From NCBI GenBank assembly GCA_038527215.1, contig JBCBGC010000004.1, positions 81,565-145,564 on the forward strand: DNA of 64,000 bases. The letters run 5' to 3'. This document shows, one piece after another, positions 53,542-62,168 of this stretch. Position 1 is the first letter of the stretch. Every line of letters begins with the position of its first letter. The stretch comes from JAWPMV01 sp038527215. Lineage in GTDB: Bacteria; Bacteroidota; Bacteroidia; J057. Under the pieces are notes generated by a model. It saw only the letters and a program-made list of their open reading frames with translations, ran no database searches and was not told the DNA's origin. The position numbers and the translations under genes are program-made.

Positions 53542-54746
53542 AAAGGGCGAAGCTGGTAAAAGATTAATACTTGATTTCCTTCCATATCTAGTGTTGAAAG
53601 AAATTCAGCGAGTTGGGTGCTGGCCTGCGGTAATAGGTTTGCCTTTTCCTGCTCATAAGTATAAACAAGAAGGTCAGGATCAACCGCAGAAACTAAGTAA
53701 TCCCCATCATAACTTTGAATAGCCCATAAAGGGCATCCATTAAAGGGGTTGATCACGCTTTCATCACTAAACTGAATCAGATGCGTGCTCGGCTTTGAAT
53801 ACAGGAAATGCTCACCTCTTCCCTGTCCAAAATAGTAACTGCCGAAGATAAAATTAGGTGTTTCAAATAAAGGATTTAGGCAACAGCTTTCTTTTCCAGC
53901 CTCCTTCAGTTCAGCTCTGGCCTCACTATCCAAAAGTCTATCGGTGACAAAAGGAAATGCCCCAAAATCAAAGGAATACGTCGGCCGAAAGGAGTCTTGG
54001 AGGAAAGAATAGATGGTTTTGCTGCCCCAATGATAGGCGGAGAGACTGGCGTCAATCGGATAAAATCCTTGTTTCAGTCTGAAAAGTGAGAACGTCTCTT
54101 TTCGTTCAAAGGCCCGAAAGGGTAGGTGGCGGGCTTGTACCTTTCCTGTCTCTGCATGTAGACGAAGAAAATGGTAGGCGAAATCCTCGAAACCGGGATC
54201 AAATAAATCTATGGTAAGCAGATATTGATTCTGATAGGGGAAGAAAGCGCTGAAAAAAGGTCCATCGGGAAGGGAACATTCACTTTGGTAATGGAGGCTT
54301 GTCTGATCATATCGAATGATTTTTTTGGGAACATTGGAGAGGACATCTATAGTGCCTCTAGCGGAATTAAAGGCTGCATCTGTAAACTCCGCATACTCTC
54401 CTGGGCCTCTTCCGATCCTCCCGACTTGTCCAAGGTGTTTCCCCTTTCTATCAAAAAGCATCAACAAATTGTGGTCAAAATCCAGGGTCAGAATATGATC
54501 TTCCTGGAAGCTGAGCCTGCTGATCTCACCCATGGCTGAACCAGGATTCATCTCTAATTGCAGATAGCTGACCGACTGGATGATAGAATCCAAGGAAAAT
54601 TGGGAGGGTACCTGCCCAGGGGAAAGGCTGATGGAAGTTGCTCCCATTGGGTAGGTTATTTCAAGAGAGGTAGAAGTTCCCTGACAACCCAAAAACCAAC
54701 TGAAACAGCCTCCAATCAGCAAAAGAAGATGCGATGAAAAGCGCAT
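53538..54746 (-). CDS. Six-bladed beta-propeller lipoprotein (BF3164-like)
   Basis: The product is 402 residues with a lipobox FLGCQ. It fits the 6-bladed propeller lipoproteins of Bacteroidota: VSYLQLEMNPGSAMGEISRL, a segment LMLFDRKGKHLGQVGRIGRG followed by PGEY, and IDVLSNVPKKIIRYD. Such genes often sit beside small secreted NVEALA peptides. Here a Cys-rich 83-residue protein precedes it by 44 bp on the same strand. The DNA is visibly AT-richer than the flanks, which hints at transfer. Function unknown; surface location inferred from the lipobox. Confidence 0.83.
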   Translation of the reverse strand: MRFSSHLLLLIGGCFSWFLGCQGTSTSLEITYPMGATSISLSPGQVPSQFSLDSIIQSVSYLQLEMNPGSAMGEISRLSFQEDHILTLDFDHNLLMLFDRKGKHLGQVGRIGRGPGEYAEFTDAAFNSARGTIDVLSNVPKKIIRYDQTSLHYQSECSLPDGPFFSAFFPYQNQYLLTIDLFDPGFEDFAYHFLRLHAETGKVQARHLPFRAFERKETFSLFRLKQGFYPIDASLSAYHWGSKTIYSFLQDSFRPTYSFDFGAFPFVTDRLLDSEARAELKEAGKESCCLNPLFETPNFIFGSYYFGQGRGEHFLYSKPSTHLIQFSDESVINPFNGCPLWAIQSYDGDYLVSAVDPDLLVYTYEQEKANLLPQASTQLAEFLSTLDMEGNQVLIFYQLRPF

Positions 54747-54790
54747 AGATGCTAAGAATAAACCTAGGGTGATAATGGGGCAATGCTTAC

Positions 54791-55042
54791 TTATTCTTTT
54801 GGAGGAAGGTTAATCTTCCAGCACTGTATGCCTGAACATTTTATTGGAGCCCGGTAATAAAGCGTACATTTTACAGACTCTCCACAGCATGAATTGGTAT
54901 CAGTTATTTTCAGGTATCCTATGCCAAAATAGTGGCTGGTTTTACTAATTGTCTGCTTAAAGCAGAAGCCGAAAATGTTTGGTGTACTGAGCAGCAGACA
55001 GATGAAAGTCAGGCTTAGAAGAGATGATTTAAAGTATTTCAT
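54791..55042 (-). CDS. Small Cys-rich secreted peptide
   Basis: The product is 83 residues with a signal peptide (FKSSLLSLTFICLLLSTPNI). The mature part of about 60 residues has six cysteines: one in GFCFK, two adjacent plus one in NSCCGESVKC, and two more in IKCSGIQCW. These could form disulfides. It lacks the NVEALA motif and is not recognised, but it precedes a propeller lipoprotein by 44 bp, the same layout as NVEALA peptide genes. Function unknown. The local DNA is AT-rich. Confidence 0.68.
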   Translation of the reverse strand: MKYFKSSLLSLTFICLLLSTPNIFGFCFKQTISKTSHYFGIGYLKITDTNSCCGESVKCTLYYRAPIKCSGIQCWKINLPPKE

Positions 55043-55247
55043 GGAAATCTGTATTTTTATTAGTTATAAGAGTTGCTGATTTTAAAAAAAAATAACAATC
55101 ATGCAAAAATTGTAAGTAAAAAACAATTTCAATAATCGTATTATTTTGCTTTCGGCGATATGTTCATTGTAAATGATTTTTTTGACAGAAAAGCCCTACT
55201 TGAGGTAAGTCAGGCCAGTTAAATAAATCCCAAATTTTCCCTACTTT

Positions 55248-55274
55248 CTGTAACACCCTGTCTTGATCGGTATC
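55248..55274 (+). promoter_or_regulatory. ECF-type promoter of the sigma-factor gene
   Basis: CTGTAACACC (55248-55257) and GTATC (55270-55274) are 12 bp apart, upstream of the ATG at 55294. The same pair occurs before the SnoaL gene at 56300-56327. TGTAAC resembles known ECF -35 boxes. Confidence 0.7.
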
Positions 55275-55293
55275 TAAGGAGAAAAAGCGTGTC

Positions 55294-56169
55294 ATGAATA
55301 ATCCTTTAGCCCAAACCAACGCCGACGAACAAAATAAAAACTGGGTCAAACAGGCCCTGCAAGGAGATCGAGAAGCGTTGAACCAGTTGATTCAGTTTCA
55401 CCAGCCCTTTATTTATCAGGTGGCCTGGAAAATGGTACATGATCCGGATGATGCCCTGGACCTGACCCAGGAAGTGCTGATCAAGGTCATTACCAAGCTA
55501 TCGCAGTTCAACTTTCAAAGTGCCTTTCGGACGTGGCTCTACCGTATCGTGGTGAATGAGTTTTTGTTGAGCAAAAGGCGTAGTAAGCACCTTTCCTATA
55601 CCTCTTTTGAGGAATATGGGGAACAACTGGATGCCATTCCGAATCCCGACCTCAGTCGGGAAGAAGAGCTCGAAATCGAAGAGCTCTCCAAAGAAATGCA
55701 GATCCGCTGTATGTCGGGCATGTTGATGTGCCTCAATCGGGAGCAACGCTTGATTTATATCCTGGGAGATACTTTTCAGGTAGATCATCAGACGGGCGCG
55801 GAGATTTTTGACATCAGCCCCCAGAACTTTCGGGTGAAGCTGCACCGGGCTCGTAAGGACCTTTACAGCTATATGCAGAATAAGTGTGGCCTGATCAATA
55901 AGGAGAACCCATGTCGTTGTCCCAAGAAAGCTAAAGCGCTGAAGGATATGGGCATGCTGGACCCCCAGAAGATGCAATTCAATATCCAAACCAAGACCCG
56001 CATCATGGACTATGTGGAAGGAGCCTACCAGCAAGCCAGAACTTCGATTGAGGATAAATATCAGGCCCTATATCAGGAGCATCCCGCCCGGGATGATTTT
56101 GATTCGGAGACGGTGGTAAAGGAACTGGTCAATGACCAGGAGATTCGCCGCTTGTTTAACCTGAATTGA
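55294..56169 (+). CDS. ECF-type RNA polymerase sigma factor with Cys-containing C-terminal extension
   Basis: The product is 291 residues, longer than the usual about 190 of ECF sigma factors. Region 2 is seen in LDLTQEVLIKVITKLSQFNF and RTWLYRIVVNEFL, and region 4 in GAEIFDISPQNFRVKLHRAR. The extension begins KCGLINKENPCRCPKKAK, with Cys198, Cys207 and Cys209, and continues helical for about 80 residues. The cysteines may bind metal or sense redox; this is inference. No anti-sigma gene is adjacent, so the extension may replace it. It likely drives its own promoter and the SnoaL operon. Confidence 0.88.
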   Translation: MNNPLAQTNADEQNKNWVKQALQGDREALNQLIQFHQPFIYQVAWKMVHDPDDALDLTQEVLIKVITKLSQFNFQSAFRTWLYRIVVNEFLLSKRRSKHLSYTSFEEYGEQLDAIPNPDLSREEELEIEELSKEMQIRCMSGMLMCLNREQRLIYILGDTFQVDHQTGAEIFDISPQNFRVKLHRARKDLYSYMQNKCGLINKENPCRCPKKAKALKDMGMLDPQKMQFNIQTKTRIMDYVEGAYQQARTSIEDKYQALYQEHPARDDFDSETVVKELVNDQEIRRLFNLN

Positions 56170-56244
56170 GGATACGTTTTCCTCTTCCAGCTATCCGTCA
56201 TTCCAGGCCCGGCCCCGGGCTGAGACAAATGATGCAAAAACTTG

Positions 56245-56273
56245 AAAATCGCCCTCCGGAGGGCGATTTTTTT
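56245..56273 (+). terminator. Strong rho-independent terminator
   Basis: AAAATCGCCCTCC (56245-56257) pairs perfectly with GGAGGGCGATTTT (56258-56270), then TTT. It separates the sigma gene from the SnoaL operon, so that operon needs its own promoter. Confidence 0.9.
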
Positions 56274-56299
56274 ATTCCCCAGAAAAAAATCCCTCACTT

Positions 56300-56327
56300 C
56301 TGTAACACCTCCCTTCCTCCCTGTATC
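56300..56327 (+). promoter_or_regulatory. ECF-type promoter of the SnoaL/SRPBCC operon
   Basis: CTGTAACACC (56300-56309) and GTATC (56323-56327) are 13 bp apart and match the sigma gene's own promoter motif. This suggests recognition by the upstream ECF factor. Confidence 0.7.
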
Positions 56328-56361
56328 CAAGCAGTGTAAGCAATCATCAAATCAATGAATC

Positions 56362-56721
56362 ATGACAAATCAACAAATTGCTAATCGACTGCATAGCCTG
56401 GTAGAGGCTGGAGATTACTTCACCGCCTACGACGAATTATTTCACCCGAATGCGGTTGCGCAGGAGCCGCAGTTGGCGGAGATGGGCCTGGCCGAGGTGA
56501 AAGGAGTGCCTGCGATCAAAGCCAAAGTAGCCAGTATGTCTGAAGGGATCGCTGAACTGATCAGCAGGGACATGTCCACGCCCATCGTTTCCGGAAATCA
56601 CATCGCCTTTACCAATGTGGTCAAAGCCAAAATGAAAGACGATAGCGAATTCCAGCTGAGTGAAATCTGCCTCTACGAAGTCAAAGACGGGCAGATCGTT
56701 TCCGAACAATTTTTCTATTAA
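56362..56721 (+). CDS. SnoaL-like protein
   Basis: The product is 119 residues of NTF2/SnoaL-like fold: RLHSLVEAGDYFTAYDELFH, a central VKGVPAIKAKVASM, and a closing ICLYEVKDGQIVSEQFFY. No signal peptide. The fold binds small hydrophobic ligands and some members are isomerases or cyclases; activity is unknown. It is preceded by an ECF-type promoter and co-transcribed with the SRPBCC gene 18 bp downstream. Confidence 0.85.
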   Translation: MTNQQIANRLHSLVEAGDYFTAYDELFHPNAVAQEPQLAEMGLAEVKGVPAIKAKVASMSEGIAELISRDMSTPIVSGNHIAFTNVVKAKMKDDSEFQLSEICLYEVKDGQIVSEQFFY

Positions 56722-56739
56722 TCCTCAACTGACATCCTT

Positions 56740-57351
56740 ATGAAAATTTTATCATACCTATCCATCCTTAGCCTTTTTGTTATGTCTGCTATGACCCTTT
56801 CCGCCCAAAAAATGAACAAGAAAACCCGCACCGTAAAGGTGGAAATCCAGATTAATGCTCCTGCCGAAAAAGTATGGGAAGCCATGGTGCTGGATTACGG
56901 CGCGATCTCCAACTTTTCGCCCTACATCTACTCTTCCGACTATCAAAACGGTTCCCTCAAAGGGGAAGTCGGGGCAGAGCGTCAGTGCAGCTTTAATGAA
57001 GCGGGAACCCAGTGGGTACATGAGCGGATTGCCGACATTGACCATCAGAATCGGGTGATGCGGAATATTCCGATCAAGGGCGCCAAGCTGCCCCTTGATT
57101 ACGAAAATACCCATGCCTTCTATCGGGTCCAGGACAACGGAGACGGGACCTCAACTGCCTCCTATGAGTTCCAGTTTCGGATGAAACCGGCCTTCATGGG
57201 CCTGATCGCCAAAGGCGGCTTTAAGAAGCAACTGTCCGGCACCCTGGTGGGCCTCAAGCATTATGTAGAGACGGGAGAAAAGGTCAATCCCATGAACCAG
57301 AAGTATAAAGAAATCAAAGACCGCTATACCGCTGAGGTGGTAACGGACTAA
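56740..57351 (+). CDS. Secreted SRPBCC-family protein
   Basis: The product is 203 residues with a signal peptide ending at LSAQK. The mature part is a START/SRPBCC fold: VKVEIQINAPAEKVWEAMV at the start of the cavity, ISNFSPYIYSSDY, and a long C-terminal helix region (GGFKKQLSGTLVGLKHYVET). It binds a hydrophobic ligand in related proteins; none known here. Secretion is unusual for this family. It shares the SnoaL operon and is followed by a strong terminator. Confidence 0.85.
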   Translation: MKILSYLSILSLFVMSAMTLSAQKMNKKTRTVKVEIQINAPAEKVWEAMVLDYGAISNFSPYIYSSDYQNGSLKGEVGAERQCSFNEAGTQWVHERIADIDHQNRVMRNIPIKGAKLPLDYENTHAFYRVQDNGDGTSTASYEFQFRMKPAFMGLIAKGGFKKQLSGTLVGLKHYVETGEKVNPMNQKYKEIKDRYTAEVVTD

Positions 57352-57385
57352 GGATTACGTGTGAAAGAAGTTGACAAATGGTCAA

Positions 57386-57416
57386 CAAAAAACCCGGCCA
57401 TCGGCCGGGTTTTTTG
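57386..57416. terminator. Bidirectional terminator
   Basis: CAAAAAACCCGGCC (57386-57399) pairs perfectly with GGCCGGGTTTTTTG (57403-57416). It serves both the SRPBCC and the TlpA-like genes. Confidence 0.9.
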
Positions 57417-57441
57417 TTATATGGTCCTATGTGGATCGTGA

Positions 57442-59391
57442 TCAGGGAGCGCCTGAGGCCATGGAAGCACCGTCTGCTCCGGCGATTTCGATCATCATTT
57501 TGATTTCGTTCACCAGTTCTTCATCATTTCCGCTATAGCCCACACTCTTGAACTTGATGCGGTTGTCTTTGCCAATGATGAATTTGGTAGGAATCCCTTC
57601 TACTTTGAACTCGCTTACCACTTTGCTGTCATTGTCCATCAGCACGTTGAAGGTGTATTCATTTTTCTCGATGAATTTAGCGGCGTTCTCTTCTTTGTTT
57701 TTGACGTTTTCCCAGGTGTCGATGAAGAGGAATGCTACGTCATCCCGATCCGCGAGTTGGTCCTGGGCGCGCTGCATGCCGGGGAAAGAAGCTTTACAGG
57801 GACCACACCAGGTGGCCCAAAAATCTACGACCACTACCTTTCCTTTCAGGTCGGCCAGAGAAACGGTTTCTCCATCCAGGTTTTTGAGGGTGAAAGCAGG
57901 CGCTTCCATGTCGATCAGCTTCTTCTCAATCTTCTTGCGCATGGCGGCCAGAGCGTCAGCTTCCAGGCTACCGAGGTATTTGCCATAAGCGCTTTCCATG
58001 TTGTGGTTTTCCATGAAGAGGGCTTTGTGGCGCGTCTTCATGTTGGCAGAAGCCGTTCCTTTGCGGATAAAGCCTTCAATGAGTTTTTCGCAGTCAGCTT
58101 TGCTGTGCTTTCCTTCATAGTACACACAATAGCGCTCATTCATTTCGGCATCTTCAAACTTATTGATTTTGCAGGCTTTCTCCTGGTAGGCGAGGGCTTC
58201 ATCTTTTTTGCCCGCTTTGTAGAGGGTCAGGGCGTAGGTATCAGCATACTGTCCGTAGCCACGCTTGAGGTTCTTTTTGAATTGTTTAGGGGAGTAAAAA
58301 GAAGGCTTGTTGTCGCCGGGATCTTCCATCAGTTTCTGCATGATGTCGATGGACTGCTTGGATAAAGCCATGGCTTTTTCGGCATTCTTGGCTTCGCCTT
58401 TCAGGCCGCCTCCGGCCATATCCCAGGCCATGCCGTTGAGCATGCTTGCTTTAGACGAAGGATCATCCATCATACCCAGATATTTGTCAAACGCTGCCCA
58501 GTCGCCAGCGTTACCAGCAGCAGAAGCCTGCATGCGCGCCATATAGCCCATCAGGTTTTTGGCACTCTCCATTTCTCCGTACTTCTTCACAAACTGCTCG
58601 AAGATTTCGGTTTTTTTAGCGGCATCTTTTTCGGCATAAAACGCCCGGTAGGCATCCATTTGCACCAACTCTCCCTTCTTGAATTTTTTCTTGATTTTGG
58701 TTTCCAGGGCATCCTTAGTCTCCCCATCTTTCAACATAGAAGAGATGTTGTAGGCCATCATCATTTCGTCTTCAGAAGCCTTTTTCTTTTGGTTGATGGC
58801 TTTGACTTCTTCCTTGACCATGTTGAGGATATCCTGATCTTTGGCTTGACGCGCCATGCTGGCATAGGCCATCAGGTAATCATTTTTCTTGGAAGGATTG
58901 GCTTCAAATTCTTTGGCCATCAGTTTGAGGCCTTTTTCAGGATTACTTTCGAGTTGCATGAAGCGCGCGGGTCCGCCAGCAATGGCATTGGCGTAAGCGG
59001 CGTAGGCACCGTCTACAGGCGAAGCTCCTCCCGCCTGATAGATCATTTTACCGTATCCTTTGCCGTCGTTATTTTCAGTAGTTTCTCCTTTTTCGTCCAT
59101 GAAGGAAACAAAAACCGCTTTGGCTTTTTCTCCTAACTTAACTTCTCCTTTGTGCATATCGCCCTTGGAGGTAAGATCTACATCCACGGCTTCAGGCATG
59201 CCTTCACTGTCGAGGAAGTAAGCTACAGCCGAGATTTCTTTACCTGCCAGGTCGGTTTGGCTGGCATCATATGTAAAAGATACAACACTTTCTGTGGTCG
59301 GTTTTTCTGGACTAAAGGTCAGGTTTTGCCCTATACCAAAAGCCGGTAACATCCACAACAATGTCAAATACGCCAGGTGAGTAGGTTTCAT
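57442..59391 (-). CDS. TlpA-like thioredoxin-domain protein, periplasmic
   Basis: The product is 649 residues with a signal peptide ending at GIGQN. The N-terminal about 490 residues form a helical domain of unknown role, with many Lys, Glu and Ala. The last about 150 residues are a TlpA/AhpC-type thioredoxin domain: EAPAFTLKNLDGETVSLADL, VVDFWATWCGPC with the active-site cysteines at 529 and 532, and a GIPTKFIIGKDN cis-Pro region. Such proteins reduce disulfides in the periplasm. The gene is convergent with the SRPBCC gene. The terminator of the next minus-strand gene lies just upstream. Confidence 0.88.
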   Translation of the reverse strand: MKPTHLAYLTLLWMLPAFGIGQNLTFSPEKPTTESVVSFTYDASQTDLAGKEISAVAYFLDSEGMPEAVDVDLTSKGDMHKGEVKLGEKAKAVFVSFMDEKGETTENNDGKGYGKMIYQAGGASPVDGAYAAYANAIAGGPARFMQLESNPEKGLKLMAKEFEANPSKKNDYLMAYASMARQAKDQDILNMVKEEVKAINQKKKASEDEMMMAYNISSMLKDGETKDALETKIKKKFKKGELVQMDAYRAFYAEKDAAKKTEIFEQFVKKYGEMESAKNLMGYMARMQASAAGNAGDWAAFDKYLGMMDDPSSKASMLNGMAWDMAGGGLKGEAKNAEKAMALSKQSIDIMQKLMEDPGDNKPSFYSPKQFKKNLKRGYGQYADTYALTLYKAGKKDEALAYQEKACKINKFEDAEMNERYCVYYEGKHSKADCEKLIEGFIRKGTASANMKTRHKALFMENHNMESAYGKYLGSLEADALAAMRKKIEKKLIDMEAPAFTLKNLDGETVSLADLKGKVVVVDFWATWCGPCKASFPGMQRAQDQLADRDDVAFLFIDTWENVKNKEENAAKFIEKNEYTFNVLMDNDSKVVSEFKVEGIPTKFIIGKDNRIKFKSVGYSGNDEELVNEIKMMIEIAGADGASMASGAP

Positions 59392-59490
59392 GAGATTTTG
59401 GATTAGTTAAATTTCCTTAAGATAAAAATAATTAAAGATTTGGGCTTTCTCTCTATGAGAACCGATAGGGCAAAAAATTCCCCCTTTTTG

Positions 59491-59532
59491 ACGAAAAAAA
59501 GCAACCCCGCCAGCATAAAAACTGACGGGGTT
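59491..59532 (-). terminator. Terminator of the fasciclin gene
   Basis: On the minus strand the arms 59522-59532 and 59503-59513 pair, and the following GCTTTTTTT run completes it. Confidence 0.85.
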
Positions 59533-59554
59533 ATAGACCGACAAAGGACTATTA

Positions 59555-60154
59555 TTACATACCTGGAGGCAAGATCACACGGTCGATAATGTGAACCACT
59601 CCGTTGATGGCGCGATTGTTCGCATCGGTTACCAGGGCGTCATTGATTTTGACGGCTCCGCTGGACAAGTCCACGTTGATTTTGCTGCCTTGTACGGAGG
59701 TGATTTTTCCGTTGCTCAGGTCGTTGGCTTCTACGCGACCAGGTACGACATGATAAGTCAGGATTTTGATCAACTGATCTTTGTTCTCAGGCTTCAACAG
59801 GGTTTCTACGGTCCCTTCAGGCAGGGCAGCGAAAGCAGTGTTGGTGGGGGCAAAAATCGTAAAAGGTCCTTTTCCTTGCAGGGTTTCTACCAGACCGGCA
59901 GCTTTTACTGCGGCTACCAGGGTAGAGAGCTGACGCTCATTGGCGGCGAGTTGCACCAGGTCTCTTTTGTGCTGGGTGCTGGTACTGCGATAGCTTTTGG
60001 TGCTGGAATAGCTGGTGCGATGAACACGCTGCTGGGACTGGTGAGACTTCTGGCTGGTCTTGCTGGAATTGCACTGAGCCATCAGGTCTTGTCCGAATAC
60101 GAAGAAAGTAAATACGCTGGCGAGGGCGATCTGCATCAAACGGGTACTTTTCAT
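59555..60154 (-). CDS. Secreted fasciclin-domain protein
   Basis: The product is 199 residues from the ATG at 60154; the longer frame to 60223 starts in leader. A signal peptide ends at LMAQC. A Ser/Thr/Lys/Gln-rich spacer (about 28-65, for example SYSSTKSYRSTSTQHKRD) precedes one FAS1 domain: LSTLVAAVKAAGLVETLQGK, TIFAPTNTAFAALPEGTVE, LTYHVVPGR and NGVVHIIDRVILPP. FAS1 domains mediate adhesion. It may link surface layers. It stands alone between terminators. Confidence 0.92.
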   Translation of the reverse strand: MKSTRLMQIALASVFTFFVFGQDLMAQCNSSKTSQKSHQSQQRVHRTSYSSTKSYRSTSTQHKRDLVQLAANERQLSTLVAAVKAAGLVETLQGKGPFTIFAPTNTAFAALPEGTVETLLKPENKDQLIKILTYHVVPGRVEANDLSNGKITSVQGSKINVDLSSGAVKINDALVTDANNRAINGVVHIIDRVILPPGM

Positions 60155-60260
60155 AATGAATGGTGTATTAGAATATTGAACATGTACCCCAACTACGAAG
60201 TGAATTTTTATCTGGGTCACCACGCCCTAAAAATTTCTCAAAAAATGCTCATTCCTTTAT

Positions 60261-60328
60261 GGTAAAAGCAGACCAGGGGGGATTCCCTGGTCTGCCCTAA
60301 AAACACAATGCACCCGCCCAAGGCGGGT
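60261..60328 (-). terminator. Terminator of the T9SS protein gene with a second hairpin
   Basis: On the minus strand GCAGACCAGGG pairs with CCCTGGTCTGC (arms 60285-60295 and 60268-60278), then TTTTACC. A second hairpin (ACCCGCC 60312-60318 with GGCGGGT 60322-60328) lies nearer the stop codon. Confidence 0.8.
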
Positions 60329-60358
60329 ACACCATGTTCCCCTCTTTAGGCCTCTGCA

Positions 60359-61423
60359 CTATTTCTGAACCATAATCTTACGGCTGAGGATTCCTTCGGG
60401 ACTGCTGAGCTTGAGGACATAGGCCCCGGGGGAAAGGGATTGGAGGTTTATTTTGTGCAGGGACTGCCTCCTTTCAGGATGGTACGTCAAGACCCGTTGA
60501 CCGGTCAGGGACAGTACTTCCACTTGCCAGCTAGGGATGGCCTGACCTTCCACCGCAAGCCAAATGGCTTCCTTCGCAGGATTCGGATAAGCCTTCAACA
60601 GGTGATGGGGGAGGAGTTGGGGAGCGAGACTGGTCATCACTTCTCCACTCCGATAGAACATACTAAAGCTGGGGAAACTACCGCCAGCATTGTGTAAAAC
60701 CAGGCTATCCATTTGCAGGAGCAGGTATTTTTCCTGGGGCGCATACCAAAAGTACCGGGCATTGTCCTGGGTGCTTGTCACCTGACCAAAGACTTTGTCT
60801 TCCACTTTTTCCTCCATTCTTATTCTCAGGACATTGGAAAAAGTACCCAGCGGGGTGGTCAGGCTTCCATAACCATCTGCCACCAGGGTGCGATACATGG
60901 TACGATCCAGGGTGAGGGTCATGCCCCCAACCGTTACCTGGGAACTTCCGGAAGCGGTATCCTGCCAGCTTTGCTGATAGGTGGCCGGAAAGGCAATTTC
61001 CAGGGCGGGATTGGCTTGCAGGTCATAGGAAAAGGTGTCAGCCTGATTCCCACTTAGGACGGCGACATAGCCCAGGAAATTTAGCTGCTGTCCATCAAAA
61101 TGGTAGTAGCGGGTATCCTGGGTGGAATCGCCAGGCAGTTCTACCGCCAGGGTAGCCGTAGGGAAACTACTGCCCCAACTCGTCTCGCTGGGTTCCAGGG
61201 CTACCCATTCAAAGGCTTCTCCTACCGGACTGACGGTCGAAAAATCCCAGTTCTGATTGGGCCCGGCCGGACCCGGATCAAACACCCCTTGTCCCTGCGA
61301 AAACATCTGGACCGGGCTTCGATCTCCTATCCCCAGCATGATGCTGGAGTCCAGGGTAGGTTGGCTCCATAATAAGGAGGCACACCCCAGGCATAAAGCC
61401 ATGAGAAAACTGTGCTTGTACAT
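60359..61423 (-). CDS. T9SS-secreted protein of unknown function
   Basis: The product is 354 residues with a signal peptide ending at LLWSQP. A long beta-rich domain (about 25-270; NQNWDFSTVSPVGEAFEW, TTPLGTFSNVLRIRMEE, YFWYAPQEKYLLLQMDSL) is of a type seen in other T9SS proteins but not named here. The tail LLKAYPNPAKEAIWLAVEG ... LSPGAYVLKLSSPEG is a T9SS type A sorting domain. It lies 18 bp after a lipoprotein gene on the same strand and is probably its operon partner. Confidence 0.85.
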   Translation of the reverse strand: MYKHSFLMALCLGCASLLWSQPTLDSSIMLGIGDRSPVQMFSQGQGVFDPGPAGPNQNWDFSTVSPVGEAFEWVALEPSETSWGSSFPTATLAVELPGDSTQDTRYYHFDGQQLNFLGYVAVLSGNQADTFSYDLQANPALEIAFPATYQQSWQDTASGSSQVTVGGMTLTLDRTMYRTLVADGYGSLTTPLGTFSNVLRIRMEEKVEDKVFGQVTSTQDNARYFWYAPQEKYLLLQMDSLVLHNAGGSFPSFSMFYRSGEVMTSLAPQLLPHHLLKAYPNPAKEAIWLAVEGQAIPSWQVEVLSLTGQRVLTYHPERRQSLHKINLQSLSPGAYVLKLSSPEGILSRKIMVQK

Positions 61424-61441
61424 GATAGGGGGGATTTGAGG

Positions 61442-61978
61442 TTATTGGAAAATAGCCAGTCCGTTGGCGAAGGTCCCGGAAGCAGAGTAGGCTTGACCAT
61501 TGGTGGCGGTGCCGGAGAAGGTGAAGTTGCCGGATACCAGCTTTCTTTCGGTCAGGCCCGTAGGCTTGTCCCAGGCTTCTACTTTGGTGATTTGGAGACT
61601 TCCGTCGGAGATGGTACCTACTACCGGACTCCCATTCAAGGTGATGCCCAACTGTCCACCGGCGGTCGTGCCGTCAAAAGTATGATTGGCCACCAGTTCG
61701 GATTCGGATACATTGGTGAGAAAAAGGGTGAAGGAACCCACATCCGTTTTGGCAAAAGCCAGGGACATGCCGTTTCCTGCCGAGGCATAAGAGAAGGCGC
61801 CTTGCATCCATTCTGCGAGGTCCATGGCCTGCCCATCTACAGTCAGGTTTCCGCTAAACTCAAAGGCAGGCGGATCGGTTGGATCGGGATCGACAGGTTC
61901 TGCACCACAGGCGATGAGAAACAAGAGGCTTGTGAAGGCCCAGCCAAAGGCGAGCCTGTTGCTAAAAAGACGTAACAT
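61442..61978 (-). CDS. Uncharacterised lipoprotein
   Basis: The product is 178 residues from the ATG at 61978; the longer frame to 62059 is leader. Lipobox LIACG is followed by a Pro/Asp linker and a single beta-sandwich domain (FEFSGNLTVDGQAMDLAEWM ... GNFTFSGTATNGQAYSASG). No family is certain. It is upstream of the T9SS gene on the same strand, and a palindrome shared with the two-component gene lies about 110 bp before it. Confidence 0.8.
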   Translation of the reverse strand: MLRLFSNRLAFGWAFTSLLFLIACGAEPVDPDPTDPPAFEFSGNLTVDGQAMDLAEWMQGAFSYASAGNGMSLAFAKTDVGSFTLFLTNVSESELVANHTFDGTTAGGQLGITLNGSPVVGTISDGSLQITKVEAWDKPTGLTERKLVSGNFTFSGTATNGQAYSASGTFANGLAIFQ

Positions 61979-62086
61979 GGTAAGATGAGTTAAAAGTAAT
62001 ACGTTTGTTTGTCGGAACGCCGCAGCCTCAACAACTGCCGCGATTCGCTGATGAAACAAAGGACGGGGAGAAAGTTACGCGCGTCA

Positions 62087-62111
62087 ATCGCCCATTTGGG
62101 TAAAATTTGAG
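62087..62111. promoter_or_regulatory. Palindrome before the lipoprotein gene (copy A)
   Basis: The stretch contains CCCATTTGGGTAA and a flanking TTTGAG. CCCA and TGGG are inverted around TT. A second copy with fuller symmetry lies at 62894-62917. Placed upstream of the minus-strand lipoprotein/T9SS operon. Confidence 0.6.
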
Positions 62112-62168
62112 CGGAGCTTCTGCCTCGGAAGAAGAGAGCGTTATTCCTAAGATAGGAGGATAGGGAAC

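Noticed and set aside
53538..55042. Classification of the small peptide as an NVEALA protein
   Set aside because: The NVEALA motif is absent; only the gene layout matches, so the family name was not used.
59591..60265. 224-residue plus-strand open frame over the fasciclin gene
   Set aside because: The minus-strand frame has a signal peptide and complete FAS1 motifs; the plus-strand frame has none.
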